This document shows, piece after piece, positions 11,501 through 22,986 of a stretch of 64,000 bases of DNA. The position numbers and the translations under genes were made by a program. The first letter of the stretch is position 1. Every line of letters begins with the position of its first letter. The notes under the pieces were generated by a model. It saw only the letters and a list, made by a program, of their open reading frames with translations. It did not search any database and was not told the origin of the DNA. This DNA comes from Pyrus communis (taxonomy: Eukaryota > Streptophyta > Magnoliopsida > Rosales > Rosaceae): positions 377,001-441,000 of the forward strand of contig NC_084817.1 in the NCBI RefSeq assembly GCF_963583255.1, in the 5' to 3' direction.

Positions 11501-12027
11501 TCATCAACCGTGGCTTGCCCCCCATCTTCGAGCTGTGGTGGTGCAGCAGTGACATATTCCTCGGGGATTTCGTCTTCTTTGCATTCTTGAATCGTGATGT
11601 GGAAGACATCTTGGACCTCCTCTTTAGTGCTGTCTTCTCGAGCTTGTTGGCATGAGGATTGTCCGGTGTGGATGATAGTACGCCTTCTTACTTTCAATGG
11701 TCCATTTGTGTCAACCTCTAAGATTGTTTGGCGCTTCATCCTTGAAGGAATCAAGCTTCGAACGTCGCCTTTTTCTGCTAACCCATCGAGCTTTTCTTCC
11801 TTTGATGTTGTCTTCCTCTTTCTAGAAGGCTTTTCATTATCTTTAAATCTTTCTGAAGCTGATCGTCGCAGAGGAGAGATAGCTGTGTTGCTTTGTTTCT
11901 TAGGCTTTAACAACCTTTCAAAGACAGAGCTTTGGGATGTTGGCGTGTTAAGCCTCTTGAAGACAGAGGTTCGGTCTTGACCACCAATGCGATTAAGCAC
12001 TGAAATTCTGGGGCTTGAACGGCTCAT
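8401..12027 (-). CDS. Tat-type pol: reverse transcriptase, two RNase H domains, integrase lacking its C-terminus
   Basis: This is an open frame of 1208 codons. Reverse transcriptase lies at about residues 200-480, with VCVDFRDFNNACPKDDFPLS and the catalytic YVDD near residue 400. The first RNase H lacks its usual leading Asp (LYIAAQESS). A second RNase H follows at about 690 (MFFDGSARADGAGAG). Integrase shows the HHCC zinc finger (HSGVCGAH...CQACQ, about 920-962) and the D, D, E positions in GLDVVGP, TDNEKQFS and LAEVFNKTL. Family similarity stops after SLRMAIRE near 8567. The last roughly 55 codons are simply the reverse strand of the antisense PMD gene and the edge of the MITE, so the integrase C-terminal region is missing. 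The upstream junction with gag-pro is out of frame (stop at 12096). Confidence 0.85.
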   Translation of the reverse strand: MSRSSPRISVLNRIGGQDRTSVFKRLNTPTSQSSVFERLLKPKKQSNTAISPLRRSASERFKDNEKPSRKRKTTSKEEKLDGLAEKGDVRSLIPSRMKRQTILEVDTNGPLKVRRRTIIHTGQSSCQQAREDSTKEEVQDVFHITIQECKEDEIPEEYVTAAPPQLEDGGQATVDDLKELNLGTSKEPKPIFVSALLSTDEREEYYQLLLEYKDAFAWTYKEMPGLDPIIAVHHLAVKPGTRPIKQTQRRYRSELIPLIEVEINKLIEAGFIREVQYPKWISNIVIVLKKSGQIRVCVDFRDFNNACPKDDFPLSIIEIMVDATTGHEALSFMDGSSGYNQIRMALEDEELTAFRTPKGIYCYKVIPFGLKNVRATYQRAMQKIFNDMLQKNVECYVDDVVVKTKKRSDHLNDLRIVFERLRKYNLKMNPLKCAFGVTSEKFLGFIVKHRGIEVDQSKIKAIQSMPEPRNLHELKSLQGRLAFMRRFISNLAGRCQPFSRLMKKDVPFVWDKACHNAFESIKKYLSSSPVLGAPVPGKPLILYIAAQESSIRALLAQENESQKERALYYLSRTLTGAELNYSPIEKMCLALVFAIQKLRHYMHAYTIHLVAKADPVKYVMSKPVLTGRLAKWALLLNQYEIIYVPAKAVKGQALADFLADHPIPADWKILNDLPDEEVFYIDIFPTWTMFFDGSARADGAGAGVVFMSPQRQILPYSFQLSELCSNNVAEYQALIIRLQMAINMEITALEVYDDSKLIINQLLTEYEVRKDDLVPYFRLATQLLQKFEAVTLEHVPRKENQMADALANLASSMTLGKDEAADVPVCQRWVIPLVNEMSLDDTNVIAVLPVDAEEWRQPLIDYLEHEKLPDDLRHRSEIRRRAPRFLYYKGTLYRRSFEEVLLRCLGEEEANQAMEEAHSGVCGAHQSGPKLHFQLKRMGYYWPSMVKDCLEHAKRCQACQFHANFIHQPPEPLHPTVASWSFDAWGLDVVGPIMPKSSAGEAYILAATDYFSKWAEAIPLREVKKETVVRFIKEHIIHRYGVPRYIITDNEKQFSNRLVDELCDKYKFKQHKSSIYHAPANGLAEVFNKTLCNLLKKVIGQTKRDWHERISEALWAYRTTHRTPTQATPYSLVYGVEAVLPLESQIPSLRMAIREHFQVVMLRCPTVLALVSTYLYILGRKLKKFLWLDNLPKQLAEKTGLGLDLVWY

Positions 12028-12095
12028 CCTATCGAAGACCGACGTCCGAGAGACGGTTTAGGTTCTTCTTGGTCTTGTTCAATGCTCACGCTGAC

Positions 12096-13814
12096 TTATT
12101 GAGCGCTAGTATTTTTCGCTTTGTTTGAAATCATCACAGGTGCATTTGGTGTAAAGCCAAGTCCGGCTTTGTTGTTGTCCACTCCGTAACCATGCTCCTT
12201 CAACTTCTTTTGAGTTTTGGTGAGGTTACGTTCTTTGTCATTGACAGTGTTTGAAACCTTCTTTCCAGCCGTAGAAGAGGAAGCGAAGTCGTACCCGGCC
12301 TTCGACATGAGTTTGTAGGCGTTTGGGTCGAAACCTTCCTCGGTCCTTTTGGTTGGAAGAAAGCTTGATTCCACCTCCTCTGGTAGAGCTTTTATGAAGC
12401 CTTATGGTAGTCTTGCGACCTTAGCATTCCCTAGCTGTGTCAGAGGCAAAACTACATTCGTCTTAAGCAACTTCACATTATCCTTGTGCCACCGTGTGTC
12501 GGCTCTTCTTGTTCCAGTTTCGAATGGAGATTGACCATTCTTTCTTCTTGACATCGGGATATACCAAAATATGGGCGTGTTCGGTCCTTTTGAAGGCATC
12601 CTACTCCTTTTGGTTGTCGCAGGTTTAGCAAACTCGTTATCGTCTTTGCTTAACGATGGCACGACTTGCTCTTTTTGCTTTTTAGGCATGGCTTGCCACT
12701 CCTGCTTTTTAAGTGTTATTTTGCCCGTGGATTTGATCTCTTCCAGAAGAGCTTCGGGTACCATGTCTTCGTCCATGTAGAACTTGGCGTCTGCAAAGTG
12801 TGATTCAGCTTCAGTGAATGGCTTAGTGTCACCTTGGATCACCTTCACTCATTCTCAGTAAAATTTTAGGCATTGGTGAAGGGTGGACGATACTACCCCA
12901 TTTGCGTGGATCCAAGGTCTTCCTAGAAGCAAGCTGTAGGAAGTTATTGCATCAATCACGTGGACTATCGTGCTTGATTTAAGCTCACCAATAGTCATCT
13001 CTACTCGAATCATGCCCATCGCCCTTTGTCCTCCTTGGTTAAAACCCTGGATCAGCAGACGGCTCAGGGATAGTTCATTCACCTTGATGCCAATTATGGT
13101 CATTGTTGATTTTGGCATGATGTTTATGGCCGACCCACCATCCACAAGCATGCGGTTTACTTTGTGTTCCCTTATGTACCCCGAGACGAAGAGAGGACGG
13201 TTGTGTGGCTTTGATCCCAGCAGTAGGTCTTCGTCAGTGAAGTTAATTGCGTCATTGGTGGCACAACATGTGGCACATTCATGTGGCTAAAGCTTCGAGC
13301 CTTCGTCGTTACTTTCTTGCACTTCGTGGTCGCCAGGACTTGCCAAGACTGCTGCTAGTGCTCTTCGCATCCTTTTTGGCAATTGTAGCGCTTCCTTGAT
13401 GCTAAAGTGTGTTGGCAGACCTTCTTCAGGTGCGAGGGTCTTTTCTACCTCAGTGGTGATAGCTCTGCCTTTTGAGGGCTCTTCTATTTCTACTTCAACC
13501 ATGTGACAAGCGACGGTAGTGCACTGTTGGAAAAAGTCATTCGGGAAGTACTCGTGCAAGGAAACGGGAACGCGTGGCTCCTGCTCTATAGGTTCCCCAG
13601 TATATGTTGTCTTATCATCCTTTCTTTTAGGCTTCCCATTGTTGCGGCCGTGGTGATCTCTTCTTTGTTCCACCTTTGGCTGTATGACCCGTGGTCTTGG
13701 CTTCCTTGTCTTTTTGTAGGTTACCAATATCCATCCTTTTTCATCATCAGTATGCGCATCTTGGTCGCTTTCCCCAGTGATGGTTGTGTAGGAGGTGCCG
13801 TGCAGCTTGAGCAT
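12096..13814 (-). pseudogene. Gag C-terminus and aspartic protease region, broken by in-frame stops
   Basis: One frame runs 13814 to 12096 and is interrupted by stops at 13287, at two positions close to 12849-12857, and at 12402. It holds a basic gag tail ([20 protein letters not shown]) and then the protease, with the active-site motif MLVDGGSAINIMP and the later LLLGRPWIHANGVVSSTLHQ. A spacer rich in Lys and Glu leads towards reverse transcriptase. The frame differs from gag upstream (shift near 13721-13814) and from pol downstream (shift near 12030-12100). An intact relative would have a single continuous gag-pol frame. Retrotransposon protease of this type would cut the polyprotein; this copy cannot be made as read. 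Confidence 0.8.
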
Positions 13815-15520
13815 TCACGAGAATGGTCAGGTGTCTCTTGGAGAGGCACGGGATCGAACGATCCAAATGCAATTGTAGTGGTATGCGTTGCGGCCGTGTC
13901 CTCAAGGTTGAGCTCAATTTGCCCTTGTTGTGCTAGCTTCATGATGAGTTCTTTAAGAACGAAGCACTTGCCAACAAGATGGCTCACAATACGATGGTAC
14001 TTGCAGTACCTAGGATCGTTTATGCGATTTATTTCTTCAGGACGCTTGCATTCGGGTAGCTCAATCACCTTTTTTTCCAGCAAGTCATCTAACATGGCAG
14101 CCATGTTAGAGTTAGGAAAATGGTACGTTTTCTGTTCCAACTCTCTCAAGGTGCTCTTGTATCTGTCTTGGGTGCGAGAAGGCTCACCTGTCTTTATCTC
14201 CTTTGTTTTCTTCTTGGAGGAGATCTTGATTGGCGCTGAGGAGGTTTTGATGGGGGTAGTGTTGATGGTGAAAGCTTCCTTTGCGGGCTTCTTCCCGGTC
14301 TTGTCTACATTTGGGGCGAATACTTTATCCTTCTTGAAGTTAGTAATCGGCTCCTTTTTCCCGTGATTAGCAATACTCAGTTCCATGTCGTGGGAACGAG
14401 TTGCTAACTCTTCGAATGTTCTTGGTTTTATGCCTTGGAGGATGTAATGTAACCCCCAGTGCATGCCTTGAACGCACATCTCAATGGCAGAGGTTTCAGA
14501 AAGCCGATCTTTGCAATCCAGACTTAAGGAGCGCCATCTATTGATGTAGTCGACGACATGTTCATCTTTCCACTGTTTCGTACTGGTCAGCTCTAGCATG
14601 CTTACAGTACGGCGAGTGCTGTAGAAGCGGTTGAGGAATTCCCTTTCTAGATGGTCCCAACTGTTGATAGACTCGGGTTCGAGGTCGGTGTACCAGTCAA
14701 AAGCATTACTTTTCAGCGAACGCACGAATTGTTTGACGAGGTAGTCCCCCTCTGTCCCAGCATTGTTGCAAGTTTCAATGAAATGGGCGACATATTGCTT
14801 CGGGTTGCCTTTTCCATCGAACTGCATGAATTTTGGGGGCTGATAACCCCTTGGCATCTTCAAAGCATCAATCTTCTTGGAATAAGGCTTTGAGTACAGT
14901 ACGGAGTCATGTGAGCTTCCTTCGTACTGTGTCTTGATAGTGCTTGCAATCATCTCCTGTAGCTGCTGGATAGAGAGAGATCCCATGAACGCCGTTGCTT
15001 GGTCTAGCTTCAGCTTCTCTTCGACTTTCTCCGCTAGAGGCTCCTCTTCTTCGTCGACTTCTTTCTTTAATAGGCCAACATTTGGGTCGACTTTCACGTC
15101 GGGCCGCGCATCTAGTTGGTTGACAAGTGCGGCAATCTGCAAGTCTTTCTTTTCCACAGTTCGTGTGAGCTTTGCGATTGCTTCATTCATCTGAGCTAGC
15201 TGCTCCTCGATTGAAGTTGCTCCAGTGGTCATGACTTGCATGGTTATACTGCCGCTCGAATCAGCGTCGGAGAGGAGGGACTCTGAGTATTTGCTCGGGC
15301 TCTCCCCTCTTAACGCCCTTAGCGAGGCTAGGGTGATCACAGGCTTGTGCCTCAGGTGCTCTTGTTCTTTTGACAGAGTTAATGCAGGGGCGGAAGCCAC
15401 GGCAAAAAGAGCTCTTGCCTTACTTCAGGTTGTGATGCCCGAAATATCACCACTTGCGACGATGATGTTCTTGTTCTTCGCTTTGATTGCGGGAACAACT
15501 TGATATTTTCTTGATGCCAT
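13721..15520 (-). pseudogene. Tat-type gag with one premature stop
   Basis: The likely start is ATG 15520 (MASRKYQVVPAIKAKNK). A TGA at 15425-15427 stops it after 31 codons. The same frame resumes and is open from 15400 to 13721 (559 codons). The capsid-type retrotransposon gag domain lies in [40 protein letters not shown] and [21 protein letters not shown] zinc-finger-like [14 protein letters not shown] (C-X2-H-X4-H-X4-C) is present towards the C-terminus. A coiled-coil stretch ([20 protein letters not shown]) precedes the capsid. TGA may come from CGA by a C-to-T change, as expected in methylated repeats; this is inference. Confidence 0.85.
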
Positions 15521-15565
15521 TTGCGTTTTTCGATGATTTGAGGATAAAGATGAGAGGTAGAGATG

Positions 15566-15586
15566 TCCTACTGGACGTGCCAAATT
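15566..15586 (-). other. Primer binding site of the Tat element
   Basis: On the minus strand, ATTTGGCACGTCCAGTAGGAC directly follows the LTR end. TTTGGC-CG-CCAGTAGGAC-type sites are typical of non-chromovirus gypsy elements primed by an elongator tRNA. I cannot name the tRNA with confidence. Confidence 0.65.
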
Positions 15587-16313
15587 TGTAAACACGAAAA
15601 ATTCCTGAAACAAGAAACAAGAATACGTGTACAAAATATATTTTTGTATTAATGATTTTTGGGGTTACAATCCCTTTGTAATTTGATCCTCTGATTCTAT
15701 ATTCGTAGGGTGTAGGTTTGTGGATGAGCTGTTGATCCAAAGGGCCATCGGGGCTTGATCTAGGGATGAACAGTTGATGAATGAATCTTTAAAGGGCGTT
15801 GGGCTTGATCTTGAAGAATGGGTGTATGGGTTTGTTGAGGTTGTTGATCCAAAGGGCCGTTGGGGCTTGATCTTAGGATGAACGGATGATGAATGATGAA
15901 CACTTTCTTCAAGAGGCCATCGGGGCTTGATCTTCAGTTGGTGGAAGTTCTTCAAGGGCCGTTGGAGCTTGATCTTGAAAGAGGATTTGACGAAGAACGA
16001 AGAGGGTTTTTCTTGATCCTTCGGGATTTTCTTGAGAGCTTTAGAGTTTCAAGGCTTCAAGGTTTTGGTGTGTATATAAAATTCCTCCCCTTTCTCTTGA
16101 TGGAGAAGGCTATTTATAGGCCAAGAGAGTGAATCACCACCATCCATTTTTTTTGGTGAAGTGAGTGGAGTTGGTAAGTGAAGTAAATGTGTAATGTAGG
16201 TGAAATGAATGTGTGATGTAAGTGAAATGAATATCTGATCTAAGTAAAATGAATAAATGTTGTAATTTAATACATTAGTTAACATTTATTTCATTGAAAT
16301 TTCGATGTCTACA
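15587..16313 (-). repeat. 5' LTR of the Tat element (727 bp)
   Basis: On the plus strand the LTR runs from TGTAAACACG (15587) to GATGTCTACA (16313), i.e. TG...CA ends. It contains several short direct repeats of the form AAGGGCCRTYGGGGCTTGAT (about 15739-15757, 15851-15870, 15905-15930, 15953-15975). A minus-strand TATA box CCTATAAATAG lies at 16110-16120, placing transcription start at about 16080 towards gag. The base run just outside is GGTGT; its partner at the other end is not in the window. Confidence 0.8.
16110..16120 (-). promoter_or_regulatory. TATA box of the Tat 5' LTR
   Basis: The minus strand reads GGCCTATAAATAGCC, within the LTR and about 590 bases upstream of the gag ATG. It is a good match to the plant TATA consensus. 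Confidence 0.6.
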
Positions 16314-16873
16314 GGTGTTTCAAATGTTCTTCACTCCTCCAAATTTAATTAGTCAAGGCGTAGCAACCGAAAAATGGATATGAGAATGAAGTTGAGAATG
16401 TCGGGTGTCTTTAAGGTGGTGGTGCGTTCTTTGTGGTTTAACATCAATGAAGGATATGTGGACCAATAAAAAAACGAATAAAGGGCAAATATAGACTTAG
16501 TCACAAGAAAAAGTAGAGCAATTTTTAGAATATGATCAGAAGCACAATCAAATGTCAAAAACATGTCTACTTTTAACTAATGGCCCTTGTTTTAATTAGT
16601 CGGAAGTGATACAATCTTTTATCACACCAGAACATAATCAGACCGAGATGATTACACGTTATTAAATCGCCTGTTTGGCGTGTAATACGTCGTACCAAAC
16701 GAGACCTTAATAATGGTAGTGAATATTTGGACATTGTTAAATGGGAATAGGTACGCGTGCCAACATTTTGCGACCTCCCTCGCTGACTGCAGTTCTTCTG
16801 ACCATTATCTACCCCATCCATCATCCCATTCCAAGCTTACTCAGAATTCACAGCAGAAACAGAGAGCGTTGAT
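16314..16873. other. Intergenic: upstream region of the ECH2 gene
   Basis: These 560 bases lie between the retrotransposon LTR and the ECH2 start codon. They should contain the ECH2 promoter and 5' UTR. Around 16582-16707 there are hints of a MITE relic (CCAAACGAGACC at one edge and GGCCCTTGTTTTA at the other), but the inverted repeat is too weak to call. The LTR ends only about 560 bases from the start codon, so the retrotransposon insertion may have shortened the promoter. Confidence 0.4.
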
Positions 16874-19812
16874 ATGGCGTCCGATGCGTCGTCCGAGTTC
16901 GATCCCGCTCGTATCGAATCTCACAAATTCCCCGAGGTGCTTTTCGCGCCTTGTTTAATTGCTTGTTTCTGTAGCTCTCAGCGCTCCAATTAATCTTGTT
17001 TTCTGGTAATTCTTTGGATTGCGATCCACTAAGCCTATCTCTCTGATCTCGTTTTCTCATAACTTCGTTTTGCTTTCTCTTTTTGTTGCGCGCGCATATT
17101 TTTATGGGGACTTCAGCGCACGTACACCTACTCCGAGAGGTAAGCTTAAGCACTTCCATTACAGCAATTCCGAAAGCTCTTTTTTTTTTTTTTTTTTTTA
17201 TATATAATTAAATTCATATATAATTCTCAATTAACGCCGCTTAATTACTTGCTTACTGCCTGTGCTGATGTTTTATAACTCGGCAGAGATGTCGCGCTGT
17301 ATGCGTTGGGCATTGGAGCTTGCGCTCGGGATGCCGTGGATGTCGACCAACTGAAATATGTTTATCATGAAAAGGGCCAGAATTTCATCCAGGTGCGGTG
17401 TTAATAATTCATTCGATTTTGCTTTCGCTAAATCATGATTTGATTTGTTTTGTTTAGCACAATACATTGAGTAAATTGTAAAAACACGGTGCTGCGAGGT
17501 GCGTGTATGCTTGTGTGTTTTCCATAACATATGCATTTTGCGTAGCGTAAATGAATGTTGCTGTTTTCGGTAGGTCTTGCCGACGTTTTCTGCTCTATTC
17601 TCGCTCGGATCTCTGCCAGGTGGTGCTGGTCTTCCAGGGTTGCAGTAAGTATCAGTGATAAGAACCCCTTACATATTTCATGAGTAAAATACTTTCTGAG
17701 TTCTTGCTTGAATTTACATTGTCTTGACGAGAAGCAAACTAGAATTTCTGGTTTTTGTTGCCGCCAGATATGATCCGCAACTCTTGCTGCATGGACAACA
17801 ATACATAGAACTCTACAAGCCACTGCCTTCAAGTGCTGTTGTAAGGCCTTTGAAAACAAGATATATATGATACATAGTTCGTGTTATGCCTGAATATGCA
17901 GTAGTTGGTTTCTTCACATAGAATTAGTTTAACTTTTTTACCAGCATATGGAATAACTGGTTTAAGTAAAGGGAGATTGTCTGCCTCCAATTCAACAATT
18001 TTTATTAAGTACCTTGCTTTTATAACATTCAAAGTTGATAGTTTATATCTTGATCGATCTTTCAGCGATTGCCTTGGTAGGAGTCTTTTTTATTGGTTTT
18101 GTTAAGCTCCATGTTATGTTGTTTTATGCAGTTAAAAAATATTGTGACTCTTGCTGGACTCCATGATAAAGGTTTGTATCTATCAGTAGAAGTATTATTA
18201 TTTCTTTAACTTGCAGAATCATCTGCATAAGAGTACAAGGAAGTTTGACTTAAAAGGTTTATTAATATTGAAACATAAGTAAGATGTATGTGTATCAGTT
18301 TGATGTGTACATATTGCTTGAAGGCTCACATCTCTTAAACGAAGGTCCAAAATAAGTTGTACTGTTCATTTTTAAAAATTCTTTTTTAATAGCAAGGCCA
18401 TAATTAGCAAATTTTTGCTGTTGATTTACAGGTAAAGCTGCTATTCTCGAGATTGAAACAAAAAGTTACGACAAAGATTCTGGTGTACTGTATTGCATGA
18501 ATCGGTGAGTACTCATTTGAAATAGATGATCTAATATTGTCAAGCAATTGACATAGATGGGGTGTTTCTTTCCAGGTCGACTGTTTTTCTGCGAGGTGCT
18601 GGTGGCTTCTCAAAATCATCCCAGCGGTATTCGTATTCAACCTATCCAAAAGACCAGGTTGCATCTGTGACAACCCCAAAAGGTCAACCTTTTGCAGTGT
18701 ATGAAGATTGTACACAGCCATCTCAGGCATGTAGCATTTATTTCGTTATTTGCAAAAAGTAAAGTCACTGTCTCATGTAAAGAGTTAGGCGGTACTCTTT
18801 CCTGCAGAATTAAGAGTCGTCAAGTTCTACCAAAGCTATGTTTCAAGTCTTTTAGTCGCTCCTTCATTGTCAACCTAATTCCCAATTGGTGCTTACAATG
18901 ACCAATAGGCAGCTATAAATGGCTTGTGCTTGCTTCCAAACTAAAATAATATTTCTTTAAGATGCACATGATTTTTGATGATCGTATACAAAAAGGTATA
19001 TTCATCTTTGTGAGTGACGAAGATGTTTTATACTCTAGATACATTCAGATTATAAATTGACATGGTTACACAAGATATTCAATTTATCTGTTCTCCTTGA
19101 AAATGGGATTCCATGTAATCATTTGACTTCTTTATGCCCTTCTACAGGCATTGCTATATAGGCTATCTGGAGATTACAATCCTTTGCATTCAGATCCTAT
19201 GTTCGCAAAAGCTGCAGGGTGAGTTCCACACTAAAATTGAACAGCTGGACTTTTTTAAAGATTTTTCTTTTAATTTTGCGATGGGTTACACTGTCATTAG
19301 GAGGTCCATTTTATTTGAAACAAGCTTTGTTTACAATCTAGGAAAATTACAACTTGTAGCTATTCTGCTCTCATTTTATATTCAAGGCCGCATCCTGTAC
19401 CATAGATTTTCCAATTTCATCATAACCCAAGTTTTCAGTTTATCTAACTTTTTTGTGCTGCATTATCAAAGGTTCACACGGCCGATACTGCATGGCTTGT
19501 GCACACTTGGATTTGCAGTCAGGGCAATTGTGAAATGCATTTGCGGAGAAGATCCAAACCTGGTCAAGTGTGTATCAGGCCGGTTCCTGTTACATGTCTA
19601 CCCTGGTGAAACTTTGCTCACTGAAATGTGGCTCGAAGGCCTGAGGTAGATTTGCCTCTTATTGGTCTTTGTGATTGATTTATTTAGAAGCACATTGAGA
19701 TAATGTCAGTGTAAAAATCTGCAGGGTGATTTTTCAAACAAAGGTGAAAGAACGAAGCCGGGCGGTGCTTTCTGGCTATGTGGATCTACATGGTTTATCT
19801 TCGCGCCTGTAG
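16874..19812 (+). CDS. ECH2: Peroxisomal enoyl-CoA hydratase 2 (ECH2)
   Basis: Eleven exons: 16874-16936, 17117-17139, 17287-17392, 17574-17644, 17768-17840, 18132-18171, 18432-18504, 18576-18726, 19148-19218, 19472-19645, 19725-19812. They join into 310 codons, about the length of the Arabidopsis protein. Both hot-dog halves are present. The hydratase-2 motif SGDYNPLHSDP carries Asp209 and His214, and PRPILHGLCTLGFA follows. The C-terminus is SRL, a canonical PTS1 peroxisome signal. ECH2 is a (3R)-hydroxyacyl-CoA hydratase needed when peroxisomal beta-oxidation meets cis double bonds at even carbons. Splice frames agree across all junctions. Intron 8 (18727-19147) starts GCATGT rather than GT. 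No defects are seen, so it is probably functional. Confidence 0.95.
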
Positions 19813-21396
19813 AACACTTTCTGTTTATTTTTATTTGGGGACTATGGAAGTCTGATAGCCCTCTGCTTGTACGTGTATGGATAATGTAAACAATAAGAAA
19901 AAAAACTTGGTGTATTTAGTATTGAATAAAATTTCATTTAACATACTACTTCACATGTGTTGGTGTATAGGACATAGTTGTAAATAACAAGGTTGTGCAG
20001 GTGACAAATTATTCAAGTTTCGGTGATGTGTGAGAGCATAAGGAGATTATCTTTAAGTTTGGTTGAACTAAAAGAACCCTGCAGGCACTGTTTTTTTGTT
20101 GGAAACCAAACCACCGCGGACGGCAAGAGTCCACAACTAGCAGGATGCAGAATTGCAGACAGGGGAAAATAGTGTCGGTAGGTACTCCTTGTCGAATCAA
20201 GATTCTCTCCTGATCTCTGTGTCTAGAGCTGACGGATTCAGAGATTTAAACTACTCAACCCATTAGCCCATATTATTGGGCCGCCTCACAAATCAAGGGT
20301 CTTGATCTCTCTCTCCCTCTCTTGAATGGTCCGATTTCTTGATCCGTCGGTTTCAAACTGCGAGATCATGAGAGAATCTGAATTCCTCCTTGTCCATGAG
20401 TTAGGGTATAGAAAACATAGTGTTGTTAACTTTCATGTATATGCCAAATTCTTCCCCCTAAACTTGTAACTCATTGTCAATTTACCTCTTAAAGTTTAAT
20501 TTCAATTAATTGTTTGCTGAACTATTTATCACTAAAACGTTGACGGGCAAATTTATATGACGGGGCGATGGGCTTGCACCTAAAGTTAACAGTACTCCAT
20601 ATTGAGTTCATGTCCTCAAATCATCTTCTCCCACTATTGCTTGTCAAGTGGTCTACGTTAGAAAATAAAGTGTTGATTGGCCGATGACAAATAAGAAAAT
20701 TCAAACCAAATTGTCTATATTGTTGTGGCAGGAGGACGAATTTGAAGCTTGAACATAGGATCTTGGGTTAAGGGATATGTTTTTAACTTCTTAACTACAA
20801 GTCTTTGTTCTTGAATCAAGTTTTTTACATGCATTTTAAGTGTCAATTATCTATCTATACATATCTAGACAACGTGGGTGTTGCAAATATAGATGACCAC
20901 GTGTCTTCCATCTATTATTTGGTTTGAGTGGATGACTTGTATCTTTACAAAATTGTCAAAGAAAGTCGCTTGGCTGGTTTGTTAAATTGAAGACACTTTG
21001 TCTATAAAACAATCATCAAAGCAAGAGAGGAGAACACACAGAAAGAGAAAAGGAAAGAAAGAGAAAGTGTTATTGCCGCCTTTAGGACGTATGCACACTT
21101 GTAAAATTTCGTAAATATTGTGTCTTATTTGTTTTATATTCTACTGCACACATATCATTGATTTCACAACAATAAGAGAATTTGTAACTCGTCAATTATA
21201 ATTGGATATTAAGTATGAAAGTCAAATTTGACATCTAACTTACAAGTATTTAGTGTCTACACTGATGTCTCATTTTCATTAGAGGTAAAATGACTATTAT
21301 GCCGGTTTGTTTAATGGAATAGAAAGCATAAAACGTACAAAAACTTCAATAACTAAGGCGATAATAGTAATTTAATTAGCCCGCCCAGGGTTTATA
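19813..21396. other. Intergenic: ECH2 3' flank, no gene seen
   Basis: The 3' UTR of ECH2 probably ends within about 120 bases of the stop; an AATAAAAT-like signal lies near 19924. The rest is AT-rich. At about 20870-21180 there is LTR-like composition (a TATA-like CTATAAAAC near 21002, then a purine-rich GAGAGG...AAAGAGAAAG run), which may be an old solo LTR fragment. No matching end or duplication was found. Confidence 0.4.
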
Positions 21397-21399
21397 TTA

Positions 21400-22663
21400 C
21401 AAGGTATCTCCAACTGAAGGAAGGTCAAGGGCTCCCTTTAGCCCTATAACCCTATAAGAAATTATATTTTAATGAACAGTGCTATACTATATTTTATATC
21501 ATTTCCAATCGAGAGGGTCAAAGGGCCATAGACAAACATAACCCTTTGACAAAAAACCATTTTCAACCGAGAGGGCCAAAAGGCCATTGGCCTAACATAA
21601 TTTATTATTTTAATTGAATTAATATGATTACTTAAATTAAACTACCATAGTAAAATAAGGTTCTCGGACATATTTTGAGTGTCACTTGTCGCCAAATGAA
21701 TAAGCCTCTAGATTTCTTATCTTTATATAATCTCAATAATTTTTTTGGATATGATTTTGAGTGACACGTATTGCTAACGTGAGTAACTCTTCAAATTTCT
21801 TATCTTTATGTAAGCTCAATAATTTTTCGATAAGATTTCGAGTGACACGTGTTGCTAAAATGAGTAACTCTCCAGATTTCTTATCGATATGTAATCTTAG
21901 TATTTTTTTTTATAGGATTTCTAGTGCCACGTGTCGAGATGTAATTTGTTGTGCAAATTTTAGATATGATTCTTATTTACATGGCACTTCTTATCTTCAG
22001 CTTCTAATGTTAATAAATTGGTTGGATATTGGGGTAAAATTCACACACCTCCAGACACCTTCACTTGTTTGAGAACTACCCTTGACACTATCTTCCGATA
22101 CCCATTTGTAAGCCCTGCAAAGAGTTTCACCTTTTTGTCGGGTCCAAGCTCTTCCTTTCATTGCAGATGTGACATTTTGAAAATTATTGAAAAAATTAAA
22201 GGAAAGATTATTGGAAGAGGTAAGAGAGTAGAAAGTGAAGAATTAGATTATTGGAAGAGGTAAGAGAGTAGAATGTGAAGAATTGAAATAAAATGAGATA
22301 AGATAGTATGAAATGGTGAAAAATATGTGAGAAATGGTACAAGAATGACTTAGGTGTTTATAGGAAAAAAAATTAGAAATTTTTTTAAAAAAAATTCGTT
22401 AGAAATAAAAAAAATAAAATAATTTTAACAGTAACCTGACGACAGCATGATGTCAGCTAGTCGTTGCTAGATGATATCATGCTGACATCATGTAGTTGTT
22501 AAAATTCAAATAGGCTGAGCTGGAGGGCTAGGCTATAGGGCTGGAGGCTCTTGGCCAGCTCTTTGGCCGGTTCTCCCATTTTTGACCGGGTGGAAACAAG
22601 AAACCTTTAACCTAATCCTCGATTAAAGATGATTTTCATGTCAACGGGCTATTTTTAGCCTAT
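21400..22663. mobile_element. Large MITE-like element, diverged copy of the one at 62782-63778
   Basis: It begins AAGGTATCTCCAACTGAAGG near 21400. It shares long stretches with 62782-63778: the opening CCCTTTAGCC block, the repeated GATTTCTTATCTTTATRTAA units with GAGTGNCACGTGTYGCTAA, and CTTATCTTCAGCTT near the middle. It carries an extra segment (about 22015-22320) absent from the other copy. The right terminus is diverged, and its TIR (expected to resemble GGTTGGAGATAGCC) is not preserved, so the end is approximate. No transposase is visible. Confidence 0.65.
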
Positions 22664-22986
22664 CACCGCGAATAAAATATATACTTTGACTTTCTTATGT
22701 TAAAACTTTGGCTCGTAAACACAAAAGTACTGTACGAAGTTTTTTGAAAAGATTAGGTTGTAAATTATTGGACCTGACGCCGAGTCATCCTATTAAAATT
22801 TAGCTATACTAATGGAACAGAAAAAGTATTTAGTCGGTTGGAGAGGGCCTAACTTGCCCAGTTTGCCCGTTATTCGACAAAGCTAAAAGGAGCTTAGGGT
22901 TAGGGTTTATCGGCACAATCTACATCTATTGTTCTGAGAAGTAGCAAAGTAATCATCCACTCCATTGAGCTTTAGGGCTTTTCGAA

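Larger units (their letters stand above)
1..16313 (-). mobile_element. Tat-lineage Ty3/gypsy LTR retrotransposon, decayed, left LTR outside the window
   Basis: Read on the minus strand the order is 5' LTR (15587-16313), primer binding site, gag, protease, reverse transcriptase, RNase H, a second RNase H and integrase. A long 3' region follows, holding two antisense (plus-strand) gene relics and tandem repeats. The second, archaeal-type RNase H after the degenerate first one is the hallmark of the Tat lineage. No matching second LTR is recognisable at 1-300, although short motifs shared with the 5' LTR occur at 1-40 and 220-255, so the 3' LTR is probably beyond the left edge. Gag-pol has several stops and frameshifts, so the copy is not autonomous. 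Two MITEs (1652-2386 and 8071-8417) are nested in it. Confidence 0.85.

Noticed and set aside
16582..16707. MITE upstream of ECH2
   Set aside because: The putative inverted ends (GGCCCTTGTTTTA and AGGTCTCGTTTGG on the reverse strand) match too poorly, and no clear duplication is present.
20870..21180. Solo LTR of a copia element
   Set aside because: Composition and a TATA-like site are suggestive, but no TG...CA ends or target duplication were found.
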